Assembly (NCBI RefSeq): GCF_000829515.1 | Contig: NZ_JXRR01000022.1 | Coordinates: forward strand, 1 to 64,000 | Source: Jeotgalibacillus campisalis | GTDB taxonomy: Bacteria > Bacillota > Bacilli > Bacillales > Jeotgalibacillaceae | Direction of reading: 5' to 3' | Length of the DNA: 64,000 nucleotides | Shown: one piece after another, positions 28,181 through 40,678 of the stretch | Layout: every line of letters starts with the position of its first letter | How positions within the stretch are numbered: position 1 is the stretch's first letter | Program-made: the position numbers and the translations under genes | The notes under the pieces: model-generated | Told to the model about the DNA's origin: nothing | Database searches by the model: none | Seen by the model: the letters and a program-made list of their open reading frames with translations, nothing else

Positions 28181-28305
28181 GGTTCCCTGCGCTTCAGGCG
28201 GACGCTTTCCGCAGGGACGGCGCTGAGCCCTCCTCAGGCTTTGCCTTTCGGGGTCTCAGCTTGCCGTCATATCCTGCAGGAGTCGCCACCTTCCGCTTCA
28301 TTCAC
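28181..28305. repeat. GC-rich interspersed intergenic repeat
   Basis: This stretch is markedly GC-richer than its surroundings. It opens with CTGCGCTTCAGGCGGACGCT and ends near GCAGGAGTCGCCACCTTCCG, with internal complementary pieces (GCGGA..TTCCGC, CTGAG..CTCAG). From general knowledge, sequences of this make-up recur between genes in many Bacillaceae genomes. It lies in the convergent gap between bioY and yvoF. It has no reading frame worth calling. Confidence 0.6.
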
Positions 28306-28388
28306 CTCTTACTATTTATAAATACTACCTATTTTTTAAACTTTTCCGAGTTTTGTCTCGACCTCTTTGCATTTCAACTATCCACAGG

Positions 28389-28913
28389 CTATGGTGCAGT
28401 ATCTCCACTAGGCAATTCGCCGGCTTCGTTTTCTTTTAATCGTATGATCTGCATAGGATTGCCTCCCACGAAAGCTCCTGCAGGAACATCTTTATGAACA
28501 AGCGTGCTTGCAGACACAATTGCGCCATCTCCAATGCGGACGCCTGGTAAAATGGTCGTATTTGCTCCAATAAGCACTTCATTGCCAATCTCCACATTTC
28601 CCAGCCTGTATTCCTTAATCAAATACTCATGAGCTAAAATGGTGGTGTTGTAGCCAATGACACTGTTTTTGCCGACTGAAATTTTTTCAGGAAACATCAC
28701 ATCCAGCATAACCATTAGTGCAAAAGACGTCTGCGGTCCGACTTTAACGCCTAAAAAGGTGCGGTAAAGCCAGTTTTTCATTCCTAAAAAAGGCGTATAG
28801 CGCGCCAACTGAATCACGATAAAGTTCCGCATAACCTTCCAAAAGGGAATCGTTTTATAAATATGCCACAATGAATTCGCACCCGTCACAAAATAACGTT
28901 CGGTGCGTCTCAT
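28389..28913 (-). CDS. yvoF: Left-handed beta-helix acyltransferase (YvoF-like)
   Basis: This 174-residue protein has hexapeptide repeats ([43 protein letters not shown]) forming a left-handed beta helix, as in O-acetyltransferases of the maltose/galactoside type. The substrate is unknown. It overlaps the ppaX stop by four bases and ends the hprK-lgt-yvoD-ppaX operon, in the same order as in B. subtilis. Confidence 0.88.
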   Translation of the reverse strand: MRRTERYFVTGANSLWHIYKTIPFWKVMRNFIVIQLARYTPFLGMKNWLYRTFLGVKVGPQTSFALMVMLDVMFPEKISVGKNSVIGYNTTILAHEYLIKEYRLGNVEIGNEVLIGANTTILPGVRIGDGAIVSASTLVHKDVPAGAFVGGNPMQIIRLKENEAGELPSGDTAP

Positions 28914-29563
28914 TTTTTAGGCTCCGGAATAATGGACAATAAATCCGTCATTGATTCAAGCATCCAGTCAGGTTCATAGGATAGTAAGTACTCTCTTCCT
29001 TTCGCTGACCATGCAACACCAGCTGTTTTGGTTCCGGCATTTTTTCCGCCATCAATGTCATGATGATTATCACCAACCATGAGGCTTGTTTCTGCAGATG
29101 AACCGAGTTTTTGGAGTGCAAGCAGGAGAGGCTCCGGATCGGGTTTTGCATTTTTCACATCATCCAGTCCGACCACCACATCAAAAAAGTGATCAAGTTT
29201 CATCAGTTTTAACCCCTTAATCACAACATCATTGCGTTTCGTTGAAACAATCGCCATTTTAATTCCACGATCAGATAATGTCTGGATCGTTTCTTCCACC
29301 CCTTCAAATCCCGTAATCAGCACATCATGCTGCTCCAGATTAAAGGCGCGATAGTCATTCACCATTTCCTCCACTTTTTCAGGATTCACTTTTTGAAAAG
29401 ATTCAACAAGCGGCGGCCCCATAAATGGCAGCACATCCTCCCGCTTATATTGATCCGGAAAGTAAAGGTCCATTACATGAAGAAAAGAAGAAATAATTAA
29501 TTCGTTTGTATCAATTAAGGTTCCGTCCAAATCAAACAGGACCGTATCAATGGGTTTGTTCAT
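28910..29563 (-). CDS. ppaX: Pyrophosphatase PpaX (HAD family)
   Basis: This 217-residue HAD-superfamily phosphatase has the nucleophile motif [11 protein letters not shown] near residue 10, motif II AIVSTKR, and motif [19 protein letters not shown] with [16 protein letters not shown]. PpaX hydrolyses the pyrophosphate made when HprK/P phosphorolyses HPr-Ser-P. That fits its place four genes after hprK. It overlaps the yvoD stop by 17 bases. Confidence 0.93.
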   Translation of the reverse strand: MNKPIDTVLFDLDGTLIDTNELIISSFLHVMDLYFPDQYKREDVLPFMGPPLVESFQKVNPEKVEEMVNDYRAFNLEQHDVLITGFEGVEETIQTLSDRGIKMAIVSTKRNDVVIKGLKLMKLDHFFDVVVGLDDVKNAKPDPEPLLLALQKLGSSAETSLMVGDNHHDIDGGKNAGTKTAGVAWSAKGREYLLSYEPDWMLESMTDLLSIIPEPKK

Positions 29564-30512
29564 AGTTCAATTTCCTTTCCCGTGCAGATTCATTTCGCTT
29601 CCACACATAAGCAACAGCCATAGTCAAGAGAACCGCTGTTGTAATGCGAATAAGAAGCAGCGGCAGAACAGGTATGCCAAGAGGAATGAAGATAAGCGTA
29701 TCTTCTACCACCGCGTGGCAGGAAACTAAAAAGATAAAGGCAAGTGTCGCATCTTTTTTACTGACACCATCTTCCTGCACAGCTTTTATCATAACCCCTG
29801 CGCCATACGCTAAACCGATCGTCAAACCAGCCACCAATGTCATCGATGTATTCTCCTTCATGCCAAGCCCTCTGGTTACTGGAGCCATCCATTTTGAAAA
29901 TACATCAAGCCATTTTAAATCTCTCATAATTTGAATCACAACCATAAGAGGGATTACAATCATCGCCAGCTGCAATACACCGAAAGCAGCTTTTTCCAGC
30001 GCCATAAACACGATGGATCCCCAGCCGCTTACTGCTTCCTGCTGAGATGGAACCATGCCGTACTGCGCTATTTCCTGACCGCCGCTCCAAACGAGATTGA
30101 TCACAATCGCTGACATAAAAGCCAGTCCTAAGCGCACCACGAGAACAACCCATAATTTCACACCTACTTTTAACGCAACACTTGTTTCAATCAACAGATT
30201 ATGAGAAAAAGAGAGCATCACCGCAATGATAAAAACTTCCTTCACCGTCATCTCAAGTGTCAGGATCCCGGCAATACCCGCATATAAGTTGAGAAAATTT
30301 CCAAGCACCAATGGAACAGCTGCTTCACCGCTTAAGCCAAACAGACCCATAAAAGGTGCAATTAAATCCGTTATCCACGGCAGGATGGGCGTATATTGCA
30401 GGAGCATCACAATAAACGTAACCGGGAAAATAATTTTCCCAAGCGTCCACGTTGTTTGCAGTCCTGCTTTTAAACCATCAACGAAGGTTTGTTTTGTCAA
30501 TCTGATCGCCAC
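29547..30512 (-). CDS. yvoD: Nucleoside-recognition-domain membrane protein (YvoD)
   Basis: This 321-residue polytopic membrane protein has two copies of the nucleoside recognition (Gate) domain, with [21 protein letters not shown] in the first half and [26 protein letters not shown] in the second. Substrate and function are unknown. It follows lgt by no more than a stop codon and overlaps ppaX. Confidence 0.87.
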   Translation of the reverse strand: MAIRLTKQTFVDGLKAGLQTTWTLGKIIFPVTFIVMLLQYTPILPWITDLIAPFMGLFGLSGEAAVPLVLGNFLNLYAGIAGILTLEMTVKEVFIIAVMLSFSHNLLIETSVALKVGVKLWVVLVVRLGLAFMSAIVINLVWSGGQEIAQYGMVPSQQEAVSGWGSIVFMALEKAAFGVLQLAMIVIPLMVVIQIMRDLKWLDVFSKWMAPVTRGLGMKENTSMTLVAGLTIGLAYGAGVMIKAVQEDGVSKKDATLAFIFLVSCHAVVEDTLIFIPLGIPVLPLLLIRITTAVLLTMAVAYVWKRNESARERKLNYEQTH

Positions 30513-31343
30513 CTAGTTGTTTCGTTTATCGTTATACCTTATCTCCACACCTTTTTTCCTCCGGTAAATCATGATCGCAACCGCCACCACAATTAATACG
30601 AGGGATAGCAGCTGTGCTACGCGAATCGTCTCTGTCAGCATCAGGCTGTCCGTTCGCAGCCCTTCCACAAATGCACGGCCGATCGAGTACCAGATGACAT
30701 AGGCAAGAAATATTTCCCCTCTTCGCGGATTGACCTTTCGCAGCAACAGCAAAAGAACCAGCCCTGCAAGATTCCATAAGGATTCATATAAAAAAGTAGG
30801 ATGATAGTAAGCAAATGTACCATCTACATTTATGTACATCTGATCGATTATCCAATCCGGCAGAAAGAGGCTTTCTAAAAACGAACGGGAGACCTCTCCA
30901 CCGTGCGCTTCCTGATTAATAAAGTTCCCCCAGCGTCCCAGCATCTGTCCTAAAATAATGCTTGGTGCTGCAATATCGACAATTTTCCAAAAAGATAACC
31001 CTTTTATCTTCGCATAAACCACACCAGTTGCAACAGATCCGATCAGTGCGCCATGGATGGCAATTCCGCCATTCCAGATTTGAATAATGGCCCCTGGATT
31101 TTGCGCATAATAATCCCACTGAAAAATTACATAATAAATACGTGCAGAAATAATGGCAATCGGCACTGCCCAGATCAACAAATCTGCAAACAGATCCTTC
31201 GGCATGCCTAAACGATCTGCTTCCCGATTTGCCAGAATATAACCTAATATAATTCCTGTCCCAATGATTAATCCATACCATGCGATTTGTACCCCACCAA
31301 AAGAGATCGCAATCGGATCAATCGGCTGTATAGCTGCTAGCAT
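30513..31343 (-). CDS. lgt: Prolipoprotein diacylglyceryl transferase
   Basis: This 276-residue membrane enzyme moves diacylglycerol from phosphatidylglycerol to the lipobox Cys of prolipoproteins. The conserved [15 protein letters not shown] and [18 protein letters not shown] (Lgt signature) segments are present, with about seven membrane helices. Lipoprotein substrates in this window include the SurA-N protein, CccB and the protein at 61997. It follows hprK by 27 bases. Confidence 0.97.
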   Translation of the reverse strand: MLAAIQPIDPIAISFGGVQIAWYGLIIGTGIILGYILANREADRLGMPKDLFADLLIWAVPIAIISARIYYVIFQWDYYAQNPGAIIQIWNGGIAIHGALIGSVATGVVYAKIKGLSFWKIVDIAAPSIILGQMLGRWGNFINQEAHGGEVSRSFLESLFLPDWIIDQMYINVDGTFAYYHPTFLYESLWNLAGLVLLLLLRKVNPRRGEIFLAYVIWYSIGRAFVEGLRTDSLMLTETIRVAQLLSLVLIVVAVAIMIYRRKKGVEIRYNDKRNN

Positions 31344-31370
31344 ATTCTTTCCCCTTTCAATTGGCTAATC

Positions 31371-32306
31371 TTAAATATCATCATGATCTCCATCTACAAT
31401 TACATCGGCGAGACGATTTGAAAATTGCTCCGCTGCATTAACGCCCATCCGTTTTAAGCGGAAATTCATTGCGGCAACTTCAATAATAACCGCCAGATTT
31501 CGGCCAGGACGAACAGGAAGCGTGATTTTTGTCACTTCCGTATCAATGATCTTCATTTTTTCTTCATCCAGACCAAGACGATCATATTGCTTGTTTTTAT
31601 CCCAAATTTCCAAATCAATAACCAGTGTCACCCGCTTATAGCTTCTGACTGCACCTGCCCCAAACAATGTCATAACATTAATAATGCCTAACCCGCGAAT
31701 CTCAAGCAAATGCTCTATTAGTTCCGGGGAGGTACCGATCAACGTATCCGTATCTTCCTGCCTGATTTCCACGCTGTCATCCGCTACTAATCTATGCCCT
31801 CTCTTGACAAGTTCAAGTGCCGTTTCACTTTTACCGACACCGCTTTTTCCTGTAATCAGAACCCCCACACCATAAATGTCTACCAACACACCATGCAGCG
31901 CAGTCGTAGGAGCCAGCTTGCTTTCAAGAAAGTTCGTCAATCGGCTTGAAAAGCGCGTTGTTTTTACCGGTGTTCTCATCACTGGAACCTGATTTTGAAT
32001 AGACGCTTCAATTAATTCATTCGGCACTTTAATATCTCGGGATAAAATGATGCCCGGCGTATTATCTGTACACATCTGAGACATGCGGTCCATGCGCTCG
32101 TCCTTCGACAACAGTTCATAAAAAGACATTTCCGTCCGTCCCAAAAGCTGAATTCGCTCTGCAGGATAGTAAGAAAAATAACCCGCCATTTCAAGACCCG
32201 GGCGAGAAATATCACTCGTTATAATTGGACGGTGAATCCCTTCTTCTCCGCTAACCAGTTCTAATTTAAATTGATCAATAATATCTTTCGTCGTAACCTT
32301 TGCCAC
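31371..32306 (-). CDS. hprK: HPr kinase/phosphorylase
   Basis: This 311-residue bifunctional enzyme phosphorylates Ser46 of HPr and Crh in response to glycolytic intermediates, and reverses this with phosphate. It has an N-terminal regulatory domain, Walker [15 protein letters not shown], and the C-terminal HprK signature ([20 protein letters not shown]). The start was set at GTG 32306 ([10 protein letters not shown]...), with GAGGAGG eight bases upstream, matching the usual MAKV start; upstream codons to 32357 are unlikely. It is the first gene of the hprK-lgt-yvoD-ppaX-yvoF operon. Confidence 0.96.
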   Translation of the reverse strand: MAKVTTKDIIDQFKLELVSGEEGIHRPIITSDISRPGLEMAGYFSYYPAERIQLLGRTEMSFYELLSKDERMDRMSQMCTDNTPGIILSRDIKVPNELIEASIQNQVPVMRTPVKTTRFSSRLTNFLESKLAPTTALHGVLVDIYGVGVLITGKSGVGKSETALELVKRGHRLVADDSVEIRQEDTDTLIGTSPELIEHLLEIRGLGIINVMTLFGAGAVRSYKRVTLVIDLEIWDKNKQYDRLGLDEEKMKIIDTEVTKITLPVRPGRNLAVIIEVAAMNFRLKRMGVNAAEQFSNRLADVIVDGDHDDI

Positions 32307-32474
32307 GAATGAAGCCTCCTCAATAATTTGATCTATGTACAATCCTTCGTCAATCATACTTTCTATTGTAGCACTTTGGAAATTGATTCACTATATTAGT
32401 TCTTCCAAAGTATTGCGTAGGGGTGACCAAATTCATGGATAGACGCGATATAAAAAGTAAAAGGAGGAATGGAT

Positions 32475-33164
32475 ATGACATTAATTGCAATCGATGCAGG
32501 CCACGGCTACGAAACGCCAGGAAAAAGAAGTCCGGATGGCATGAAGGAATATGACTTTAACCGGGCTGTTGCAAAAGAGTGTATTCTTCAGCTTGAAAAA
32601 GCCTCGATCAAGACGCTTCAAACATACAGTGACAGCCGTGACGTTCCATTATCTGAAAGAACCTCGAAAGCCAATAAGGGAAAAGCAGACTACTTTATTT
32701 CTATTCACGCCAATGCTTACGGAAACGGGGAATGGAATGCTGTTCAAGGGATTGAAACGTTTATTCACCCAAAAAAAGGGCAGACAGCCAATTCACTCGC
32801 AAGCAAAATCCACTCAGATTTAATCGCAAAAACAGGTCGAAAAGATCGTGGATTAAAAATGGCCGATTTCCATGTTCTAAGAGAATCAAACATGCCTGCT
32901 TTATTGCTGGAATGCGGTTTTATGACCAATAGAGAAGAAAAAGCTCTTCTTGCTTCCACCGCCTACCGGACGCTGTGCGGAAAACAAATTGCCGCCTCGA
33001 TTCTGTCGTTTTTAAAAAAGCCGGCAACTGTCGCCAAAGAGCAATCTACACTATACCGTGTACAGGCAGGCGTGTATTCTTCAAGAGAACGAGCAGAGCA
33101 GCAGGTGAAGAAATTAAAAGGAGCAGGATTTGAAGCTGCAATCGGACCAATCCCATCACCTTAA
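32475..33164 (+). CDS. N-acetylmuramoyl-L-alanine amidase with SPOR domain
   Basis: This 229-residue protein begins with an Amidase_3 catalytic domain (IAIDAGHGYETPGKRSPDG with the first zinc His; a Glu in EYDFNRAV; ISIHANAYGNG with the second His; LLLECGFMTN with the catalytic Glu). It ends in a SPOR-like domain from about residue 192 (YRVQAGVYSSRERAEQQVKKL). It cleaves the bond between muramic acid and the stem peptide. No signal peptide is visible, as also seen in some phage and mother-cell lysins. The ATG at 32475 has GGAGG seven bases upstream, better than the ATG two codons earlier. Confidence 0.92.
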   Translation: MTLIAIDAGHGYETPGKRSPDGMKEYDFNRAVAKECILQLEKASIKTLQTYSDSRDVPLSERTSKANKGKADYFISIHANAYGNGEWNAVQGIETFIHPKKGQTANSLASKIHSDLIAKTGRKDRGLKMADFHVLRESNMPALLLECGFMTNREEKALLASTAYRTLCGKQIAASILSFLKKPATVAKEQSTLYRVQAGVYSSRERAEQQVKKLKGAGFEAAIGPIPSP

Positions 33165-33168
33165 ACAA

Positions 33169-33208
33169 AAGAACCCCCTTTGCGATCTTACTCGCAAAGG
33201 GGGTTCTT
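33169..33208 (+). terminator. Amidase gene terminator
   Basis: AAGAACCCCCTTTGCGA pairs exactly with TCGCAAAGGGGGTTCTT around a six-base loop, directly after the amidase stop. The T-run after it is weak. Confidence 0.8.
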
Positions 33209-33269
33209 GCCGTTTTAGCCGTTATTAGTGCAACTCAGTAAGAGCTTCATCTTTTCGGCCGAACAATTT

Positions 33270-33303
33270 AAACAGCAGCAGAGTGAATCCTCCGCTGCTG
33301 TTT
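33270..33303 (-). terminator. Terminator of the small membrane protein gene
   Basis: AAACAGCAGC and GCTGCTGTTT pair around 14 bases, just left of the stop of the gene at 33309. Confidence 0.7.
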
Positions 33304-33308
33304 GTCAT

Positions 33309-33569
33309 TTATCCATTTTCTGAAGCTGTTTCTTTTTTACCGGATGAAAACTTCATCTTTAAACCGATGGCAATCGCAGCTATTGCAATAAGACCTCCGA
33401 TAATGCCTGTTCCAAAAAAGAAGATATATAAAATCCATTTAAAAATTGCCATCATTTCCACATCAACTATGTAGAAACCTAATAGAGAAAACAAGACACT
33501 AATACCTAAAAAAGTAGCGCCAATGGCACTTAAGCCAAACCACGTTGTACGATTAATTAATTTTTCCAT
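33309..33569 (-). CDS. Small membrane protein of unknown function
   Basis: The product has 86 residues with two strong membrane helices (WFGLSAIGATFLGISVLFSLLGF and WILYIFFFGTGIIGGLIAIAAIA). A short basic cytoplasmic N-terminus precedes them and a charged tail (KMKFSSGKKETASENG) follows. I do not recognise the family. The ATG at 33569 follows AGGTG; the frame extends upstream but the added residues look non-coding. It lies alone between two terminators. Confidence 0.65.
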   Translation of the reverse strand: MEKLINRTTWFGLSAIGATFLGISVLFSLLGFYIVDVEMMAIFKWILYIFFFGTGIIGGLIAIAAIAIGLKMKFSSGKKETASENG

Positions 33570-33692
33570 GTTTTTCACCTGCTTTTTCTTTTTAGTTTCT
33601 CCTTGAATGCTGATACTAACACTATACCAACAATGCAAGGTGCGGAAACATTTAGAAAGCAAATATTTCTAAGCAGGTTATAACAGAAACGC

Positions 33693-33732
33693 AGCGCACC
33701 GAAATAAGTTGGGGGACTTATTTCAATGCGCT
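33693..33732 (-). terminator. Terminator of the yvlB-like gene
   Basis: AGCGCA...TGCGCT encloses a second stem, GAAATAAGT/ACTTATTTC. It lies 40-80 bases after the stop of the gene at 33775. There is a T-rich stretch on both sides. Confidence 0.72.
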
Positions 33733-33774
33733 GCGCTTATTTATTTGGTGAAACTGGTCACCTGATTCAAAGAT

Positions 33775-35001
33775 TTATTCTTCTGAGGCTGGTTCCGCAT
33801 CATTTTTTACTTCATAGGGCTTAACACTGACTGCGCCTGTTTTTGCATCAGCAAACAAGTAAAGCGTAGAACCATCATTTTTATCGCGAGTGAAATGAAG
33901 TTTTCTTTGCATTAATTCCTCACGTTCTTCCACATGATCCATTTCACGATGATTAATATCAAATCGCCCGAAGTTTGATTTTAGCGTCCCATCCAGACTG
34001 ACATTGTCCGGTACATAAAGACTGATGGAGCCTGCAAGTGTTTTTGCTTCGATTTTACGGGCAGTCGTGCTTGATGTTCTGCACACAATATTGCCGTTAA
34101 GCGACTGCGCATCGATCTCATCCACCGCACCTTCAATCGAAACCTTTCCATTTACGCTTTCAGCATCAATCAAATCTGCTCTCGTATTTTTCACATCAAT
34201 ACCACCGTTTGCCGTTTCAAGTTCAGCACGCTCGATCAGCATATTTGAAAGCTCTACTTTTCCATTTGCCGTTTTCACTTTTACCGTGTTCACATTGGCA
34301 GACTCTCCATGGAATTTCCCGTTGAATAAACGAATATCCCATCGGTCGTAGCTGTTGCGAGGAACATATAAAATAGTATCCAGCTTGATCATTTTAAGAT
34401 CTGAGATAAAACGCAGTTTATTGTACTGAACTTTAAAGATTACAGAATCGAGAATCTGTTTCTTCGCTTTTGGTTCATCATCTGATCGGTAAACCTTTAC
34501 ATCGCATTCTGCTTTAACATAATCTTCATCCCATGGCTGTACAACAACTTTCCCATTGGCCACACTTATTTCAAGGTCCTGAAGTTCATTTTCATGCACT
34601 TCAAATTGATGTTTAAATTCAAGGGACGGACCCATGTTAAATTCCAGATCCATTCCCTTTACTTTATCAAAAGCATTTTGAACAAAATCCATAATGCGGT
34701 CTGTTGATTGGCTGCTGCTGTCATTCTTTGTTTGCTTATGGCTATTCGTCTGAAAGATATCCTCTAAATTAAATGGGAATTCCTTTTTCTTAGGACGTTC
34801 CTGATTAGAAGACGTTGAAGATGAGCTTGTATAGCCGCCGGTTGAATGACTTGTCGTATGTGACGTTGAAGAAGTGGCATGTGAACTGCTTTGTGATGAC
34901 TTCGGCTGTTTTTCCAGCGCCTCAAGCAGCGTTAAAGCATCAGTGGCTGTAATTGTTCCTTTTTCCACCATATTTAAAATTCGTTTTCTTTCGTTTTCCA
35001 T
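33775..35001 (-). CDS. DUF4097-family protein (YvlB-like)
   Basis: This 408-residue protein begins with a short helical SHOCT-like segment (MENERKRILNMVEKGTITATDALTLLEAL). A low-complexity Ser/Thr/His linker follows (about residues 38-70). The C-terminal half is a repetitive DUF4097 beta-helix (VKTANGKVELSN, ETANGGIDVKN, AESVNGKVSIEG, AQSLNGNIVCRT). B. subtilis YvlB has the same plan and belongs to an envelope-stress-linked group. The start is the ATG at 35001; AAGGAG lies upstream at a longish spacing. No signal peptide is seen, so it is probably cytoplasmic or membrane-associated. The ladder-like NGxV repeats are unusual and clearly visible. Confidence 0.85.
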   Translation of the reverse strand: MENERKRILNMVEKGTITATDALTLLEALEKQPKSSQSSSHATSSTSHTTSHSTGGYTSSSSTSSNQERPKKKEFPFNLEDIFQTNSHKQTKNDSSSQSTDRIMDFVQNAFDKVKGMDLEFNMGPSLEFKHQFEVHENELQDLEISVANGKVVVQPWDEDYVKAECDVKVYRSDDEPKAKKQILDSVIFKVQYNKLRFISDLKMIKLDTILYVPRNSYDRWDIRLFNGKFHGESANVNTVKVKTANGKVELSNMLIERAELETANGGIDVKNTRADLIDAESVNGKVSIEGAVDEIDAQSLNGNIVCRTSSTTARKIEAKTLAGSISLYVPDNVSLDGTLKSNFGRFDINHREMDHVEEREELMQRKLHFTRDKNDGSTLYLFADAKTGAVSVKPYEVKNDAEPASEE

Positions 35002-35195
35002 TGTGTTGACACGCTCCTTAAATGAAATGGTAGTTCCAATTCTTTTGAACGTTCCTAGTCTTACTACGTGCAAGCTCTGTAAAAGGTTTCATTTTGATTT
35101 TCCATCAAGCAGATCAAAGCCTGCTTAAACGTTATCAATCCCCAGGATGAGGTCGATTTCCGCTGAAGCTTGAGGTTCTTCTGACTAATATGAAG

Positions 35196-35261
35196 AAAAG
35201 GAACTGATTCACAAGCTTCTATGTGCATGACATGACAAGCCGCGGTTCACAGTTCCTTTTT
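35196..35261 (-). terminator. uvrA terminator
   Basis: Minus-strand GGAACTG...CAGTTCC, extended by GTGAA/TTGTGAAT-like parts, is followed by TTTTC. It lies directly after the uvrA stop. Confidence 0.65.
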
Positions 35262-35266
35262 ATTCT

Positions 35267-38149
35267 CTAAGAGCTTGGAACGGGTTCTCCTGTTCTTTCT
35301 GCCATTCGTTTCGCCATGCGCTTTCGCTCACGTTCAAGAACTGGCCCCAGGTACTTCCCAGTGTATGATTCTTTTACTTTTACAATGTCTTCCGGCTTAC
35401 CGGTAGCCACAATGGTTCCGCCGCGGTCTCCGCCTTCAGGACCGAGATCAATAATCCAGTCAGAAGCTTTAATGACATCAAGATTATGTTCAATTACCAG
35501 AACTGTGTCTCCGTTATCTACCAGTCTCTGAAGCACTTCAAGAAGACGGGAAATATCATCTACATGAAGACCGGTTGTCGGCTCATCAAGTATATAAAGA
35601 GAACGGCCAGTTGAACGTCTGTGAAGTTCAGAAGCCAGCTTCACACGCTGCGCTTCTCCTCCGGACAGGGTCGTTGCCGGCTGTCCTAATCGTATATAGC
35701 CAAGTCCGACATCCACGATCGTCTGCAGTTTTCTGCTGATTTTTGGAATGTTTTCAAAGAATGACAAGCCATCTTCTACTGTCATTTCCAGTACATTCGA
35801 TATATTTTTGCCTTTATATTTTACTTCCAGTGTCTCACGATTATACCGTTTCCCGTGACAAACTTCACAAGGAACGTATACGTCCGGCAGAAAATGCATT
35901 TCTATTTTGATAATGCCGTCTCCTCTGCAGGCTTCACAGCGGCCGCCTTTGACATTAAAGCTAAATCTACCCTTTTTATATCCCCGGACTTTCGCTTCAT
36001 TTGTCGTCGCAAAAACATCACGGATGTCATCAAAGACGCCTGTGTAAGTAGCAGGGTTTGAACGCGGTGTTCTTCCAATAGGAGATTGATTAATATCAAT
36101 AACTTTATCCAGCTGATCGATTCCCTTAATGGCTTTATGCTCACCCGGCTTGGTTTTTGCTTTATGCAGTTTTTGAGCAAGCGCTTTGTGCAGAATGCTG
36201 TTGATCAGTGTACTCTTTCCTGATCCTGAAACACCCGTTACGGATGTAAAGACGCCAAGCGGTATATTCACCTTGGCATTTTTTAAATTATTTTCTTTGG
36301 CTCCGCTGATTTCAAGCTTTCTTCCATCCCCTTTACGGCGTTCAAGAGGCAGCGGAATGAACTTCTCTCCGGACAAATACTTGCCGGTAAGCGAATCTTT
36401 GCTTTTCATCACTTCTTCAGGTGTTCCAGCAGCAACGATTTCACCGCCATGCACGCCTGCTCCAGGACCTACATCAATTAAATAGTCTGCCGCCATCATG
36501 GTATCCTCATCATGCTCGACTACAATCAGGGTATTGCCAATGTCCCTCATATTTTTCAATGTTTCGATTAGACGGTCATTGTCCCGCTGATGAAGACCAA
36601 TAGACGGCTCATCCAAAATATACAGGACGCCTGACAGCTGAGAACCGATTTGAGTAGCCAGACGGATACGCTGTGCTTCTCCACCAGATAACGTTCCTGC
36701 TGCCCGGCTGAGCGTTAAATAATCCAGTCCGACATTGATCAGGAAAGATAAACGTTCGTTGATTTCTCTAAGGATCAGTCTCGCAATTTGAACTTCTTTT
36801 TCAGTAAGTGAGAGCTGATTAAAGAATTGTCTTGCTTCTTCTATTGAATAGGCTGTTACTTCTCCAATGTGGAGTTCATTAATTTTTACGGCAAGGCTTT
36901 CTTTTTTCAGACGGTGCCCTCCGCATGTTGGACAATCCTGCTGTCCCATGTATTTTTGCATCTGTTCACGAATATAATCCGAGCTGGTTTCACGGTAGCG
37001 GCGTTCTACATTACGCATAACCCCTTCGAATTGAATCGTATTTTCACGAACCTGCCCAAAATCATTCGTATAGCGGAAATAGATTTGATCTTTCCCTGAA
37101 CCATAAAGGATTTTGTCCATTTTCTTTTTCGGTATTTCTTTGACAGGAACATCCATATTAATATCATAATGCTTGCATACGGCTTCAAGCATGGATGGAT
37201 AGTACTGTGAGCTCGTAGGTTCCCACGGTGCAATAGCGTGTTCTTTAAGAGTACGTGAGCGGTCCGGGATCACCAGGTCAAGGTCTACTTCAAGCTTAGC
37301 ACCAAGTCCGTCGCATTCTCCGCAGGCTCCAAATGGAGAGTTGAATGAAAACATCCGCGGTTCAAGCTCATCGATAGAGAATCCGCATATTGGGCATGCG
37401 TGATGCTCATTAAATTTTATTTCTTCATGTTCCATAACATCAATAATCACATTTCCATCAGCTAATCTCAATGCACTTTCCAGTGAATCTGCGAGGCGAG
37501 ACTCGGCTCCTTCTTTCACAACAATCCGATCCACTACGACTTCAATGGAGTGCTTTTTATTTTTATCAAGTTCTACCTCGTCCCCAACATCCATCATTTC
37601 TCCATTGACGCGGACACGTACATAGCCCTGCTTTTTTATATCCTCCAGAACTTTCGCATGCGTCCCTTTCCGCCCTGAGACGATCGGGGCCAGCACCTGC
37701 AGACGGGTGCGCTCCGGATATTCATAGATCCGGTCCACCATCTGTTCCACTGTCTGAGAAGTAATTTCAATTCCGTGATCCGGACAAACAGGACGCCCTA
37801 CCCGCGCAAATAAAAGACGAAGATAATCATAAATTTCAGTCACTGTCCCTACGGTTGAGCGAGGGTTTTTGCTCGTTGTTTTCTGATCGATGGAAATGGC
37901 GGGAGAAAGTCCTTCTATTGCATCAACATCCGGCTTATCCATCTGCCCAAGAAACTGTCTGGCATATGCAGACAGCGATTCCACGTAGCGCCGCTGTCCT
38001 TCTGCGTAAATCGTATCAAACGCCAAAGAGGACTTGCCTGACCCTGAAAGGCCTGTCATGACAACAAGCTTATCTCTTGGAATCGTGACATCAATGTTTT
38101 TTAGATTATGGGCTCTAGCACCCTGTATGATGATTTGATCTTTTGCCAT
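35267..38149 (-). CDS. uvrA: Excinuclease ABC subunit A
   Basis: This 960-residue DNA-damage sensor is a dimeric ABC ATPase that loads UvrB on lesions. It has two ATPase halves ([14 protein letters not shown] near residue 35 and [15 protein letters not shown] near 645), signature loops [12 protein letters not shown] and [12 protein letters not shown], and zinc sites CPICGF...CGECDG and CEACRGDG...CEVCHGKR. All are complete. It starts six bases after the uvrB stop, forming the uvrBA operon. Confidence 0.98.
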   Translation of the reverse strand: MAKDQIIIQGARAHNLKNIDVTIPRDKLVVMTGLSGSGKSSLAFDTIYAEGQRRYVESLSAYARQFLGQMDKPDVDAIEGLSPAISIDQKTTSKNPRSTVGTVTEIYDYLRLLFARVGRPVCPDHGIEITSQTVEQMVDRIYEYPERTRLQVLAPIVSGRKGTHAKVLEDIKKQGYVRVRVNGEMMDVGDEVELDKNKKHSIEVVVDRIVVKEGAESRLADSLESALRLADGNVIIDVMEHEEIKFNEHHACPICGFSIDELEPRMFSFNSPFGACGECDGLGAKLEVDLDLVIPDRSRTLKEHAIAPWEPTSSQYYPSMLEAVCKHYDINMDVPVKEIPKKKMDKILYGSGKDQIYFRYTNDFGQVRENTIQFEGVMRNVERRYRETSSDYIREQMQKYMGQQDCPTCGGHRLKKESLAVKINELHIGEVTAYSIEEARQFFNQLSLTEKEVQIARLILREINERLSFLINVGLDYLTLSRAAGTLSGGEAQRIRLATQIGSQLSGVLYILDEPSIGLHQRDNDRLIETLKNMRDIGNTLIVVEHDEDTMMAADYLIDVGPGAGVHGGEIVAAGTPEEVMKSKDSLTGKYLSGEKFIPLPLERRKGDGRKLEISGAKENNLKNAKVNIPLGVFTSVTGVSGSGKSTLINSILHKALAQKLHKAKTKPGEHKAIKGIDQLDKVIDINQSPIGRTPRSNPATYTGVFDDIRDVFATTNEAKVRGYKKGRFSFNVKGGRCEACRGDGIIKIEMHFLPDVYVPCEVCHGKRYNRETLEVKYKGKNISNVLEMTVEDGLSFFENIPKISRKLQTIVDVGLGYIRLGQPATTLSGGEAQRVKLASELHRRSTGRSLYILDEPTTGLHVDDISRLLEVLQRLVDNGDTVLVIEHNLDVIKASDWIIDLGPEGGDRGGTIVATGKPEDIVKVKESYTGKYLGPVLERERKRMAKRMAERTGEPVPSS

Positions 38150-38155
38150 TTAGGG

Positions 38156-40138
<1,983 letters not shown>

Positions 40139-40286
40139 GAATATGCCTCCCTTTTCCGAACAAGTCTTCCTTCTCTATTCATACCCTTTATCCTAGAACG
40201 AAACAGGGTAAACCGTCAAAATTATCGACTTATATCATATTTCATTCTATTTTATCACACTGTGATTCTAAAAAGATAGTTAAAAG

Positions 40287-40300
40287 GGAACGTACATTCT
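40287..40300. promoter_or_regulatory. Possible LexA/DinR (SOS) box of uvrBA
   Basis: GAACGTACATTC keeps the GAAC-N4-GTTC form of the Bacillus DinR box with one mismatch in the second arm. The B. subtilis uvrBA operon is SOS-controlled, which supports it. No strong promoter was found at the right spacing next to it. Confidence 0.4.
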
Positions 40301-40386
40301 CATTTAGGTTTTAGATACTTTCCGTGTGATGATTGAGAGGAGTAACACCAGACCCTTACATCATTCCCCTATTAAAGAAATACAAA

Positions 40387-40411
40387 AACGCGACGTCAGG
40401 AGACGCCGCGC
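40387..40411. terminator. csbA terminator overlapping its stop codon
   Basis: ACGCGACGTC and GACGCCGCGC pair around AGGA with one or two mismatches. GTTTTTG follows on the minus strand, and ATTTTTT follows on the plus strand. The stem contains the csbA stop codon. Confidence 0.6.
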
Positions 40412-40641
40412 ATTTTTTCGTTATTTTGTTTCATATATTTGTTAACAAACCAAAGGCCGAGGGTCAGGGAGGCGGCATCTACGATAATGACGATCCAGCT
40501 GCCGACGTAGCCCTTGTAGGAAGAAGCTGCGATAAGGGCAATAGTAAGAATCATGGCGATCGTTCTGCTGAAGGTCACCCTGGTGAAAAGGATAACCAGC
40601 AGGGCGGGCGCGAATAGCGCAAGCAATAATTTTGTTCCCAT
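40396..40641 (-). CDS. csbA: CsbA, small membrane protein
   Basis: This 81-residue protein has about three membrane helices. It resembles B. subtilis CsbA, including the conserved LFTRVTF segment, and lies beside uvrB as in that species. B. subtilis csbA is sigma-B controlled; its function is unknown. The start is the ATG at 40641, with GAGGTGG five bases upstream; the GTG three codons earlier is less likely. Confidence 0.85.
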   Translation of the reverse strand: MGTKLLLALFAPALLVILFTRVTFSRTIAMILTIALIAASSYKGYVGSWIVIIVDAASLTLGLWFVNKYMKQNNEKMRGVS

Positions 40642-40678
40642 ATAGTCCACCTCATTTTATGATTCCCTCTTACGCAAT

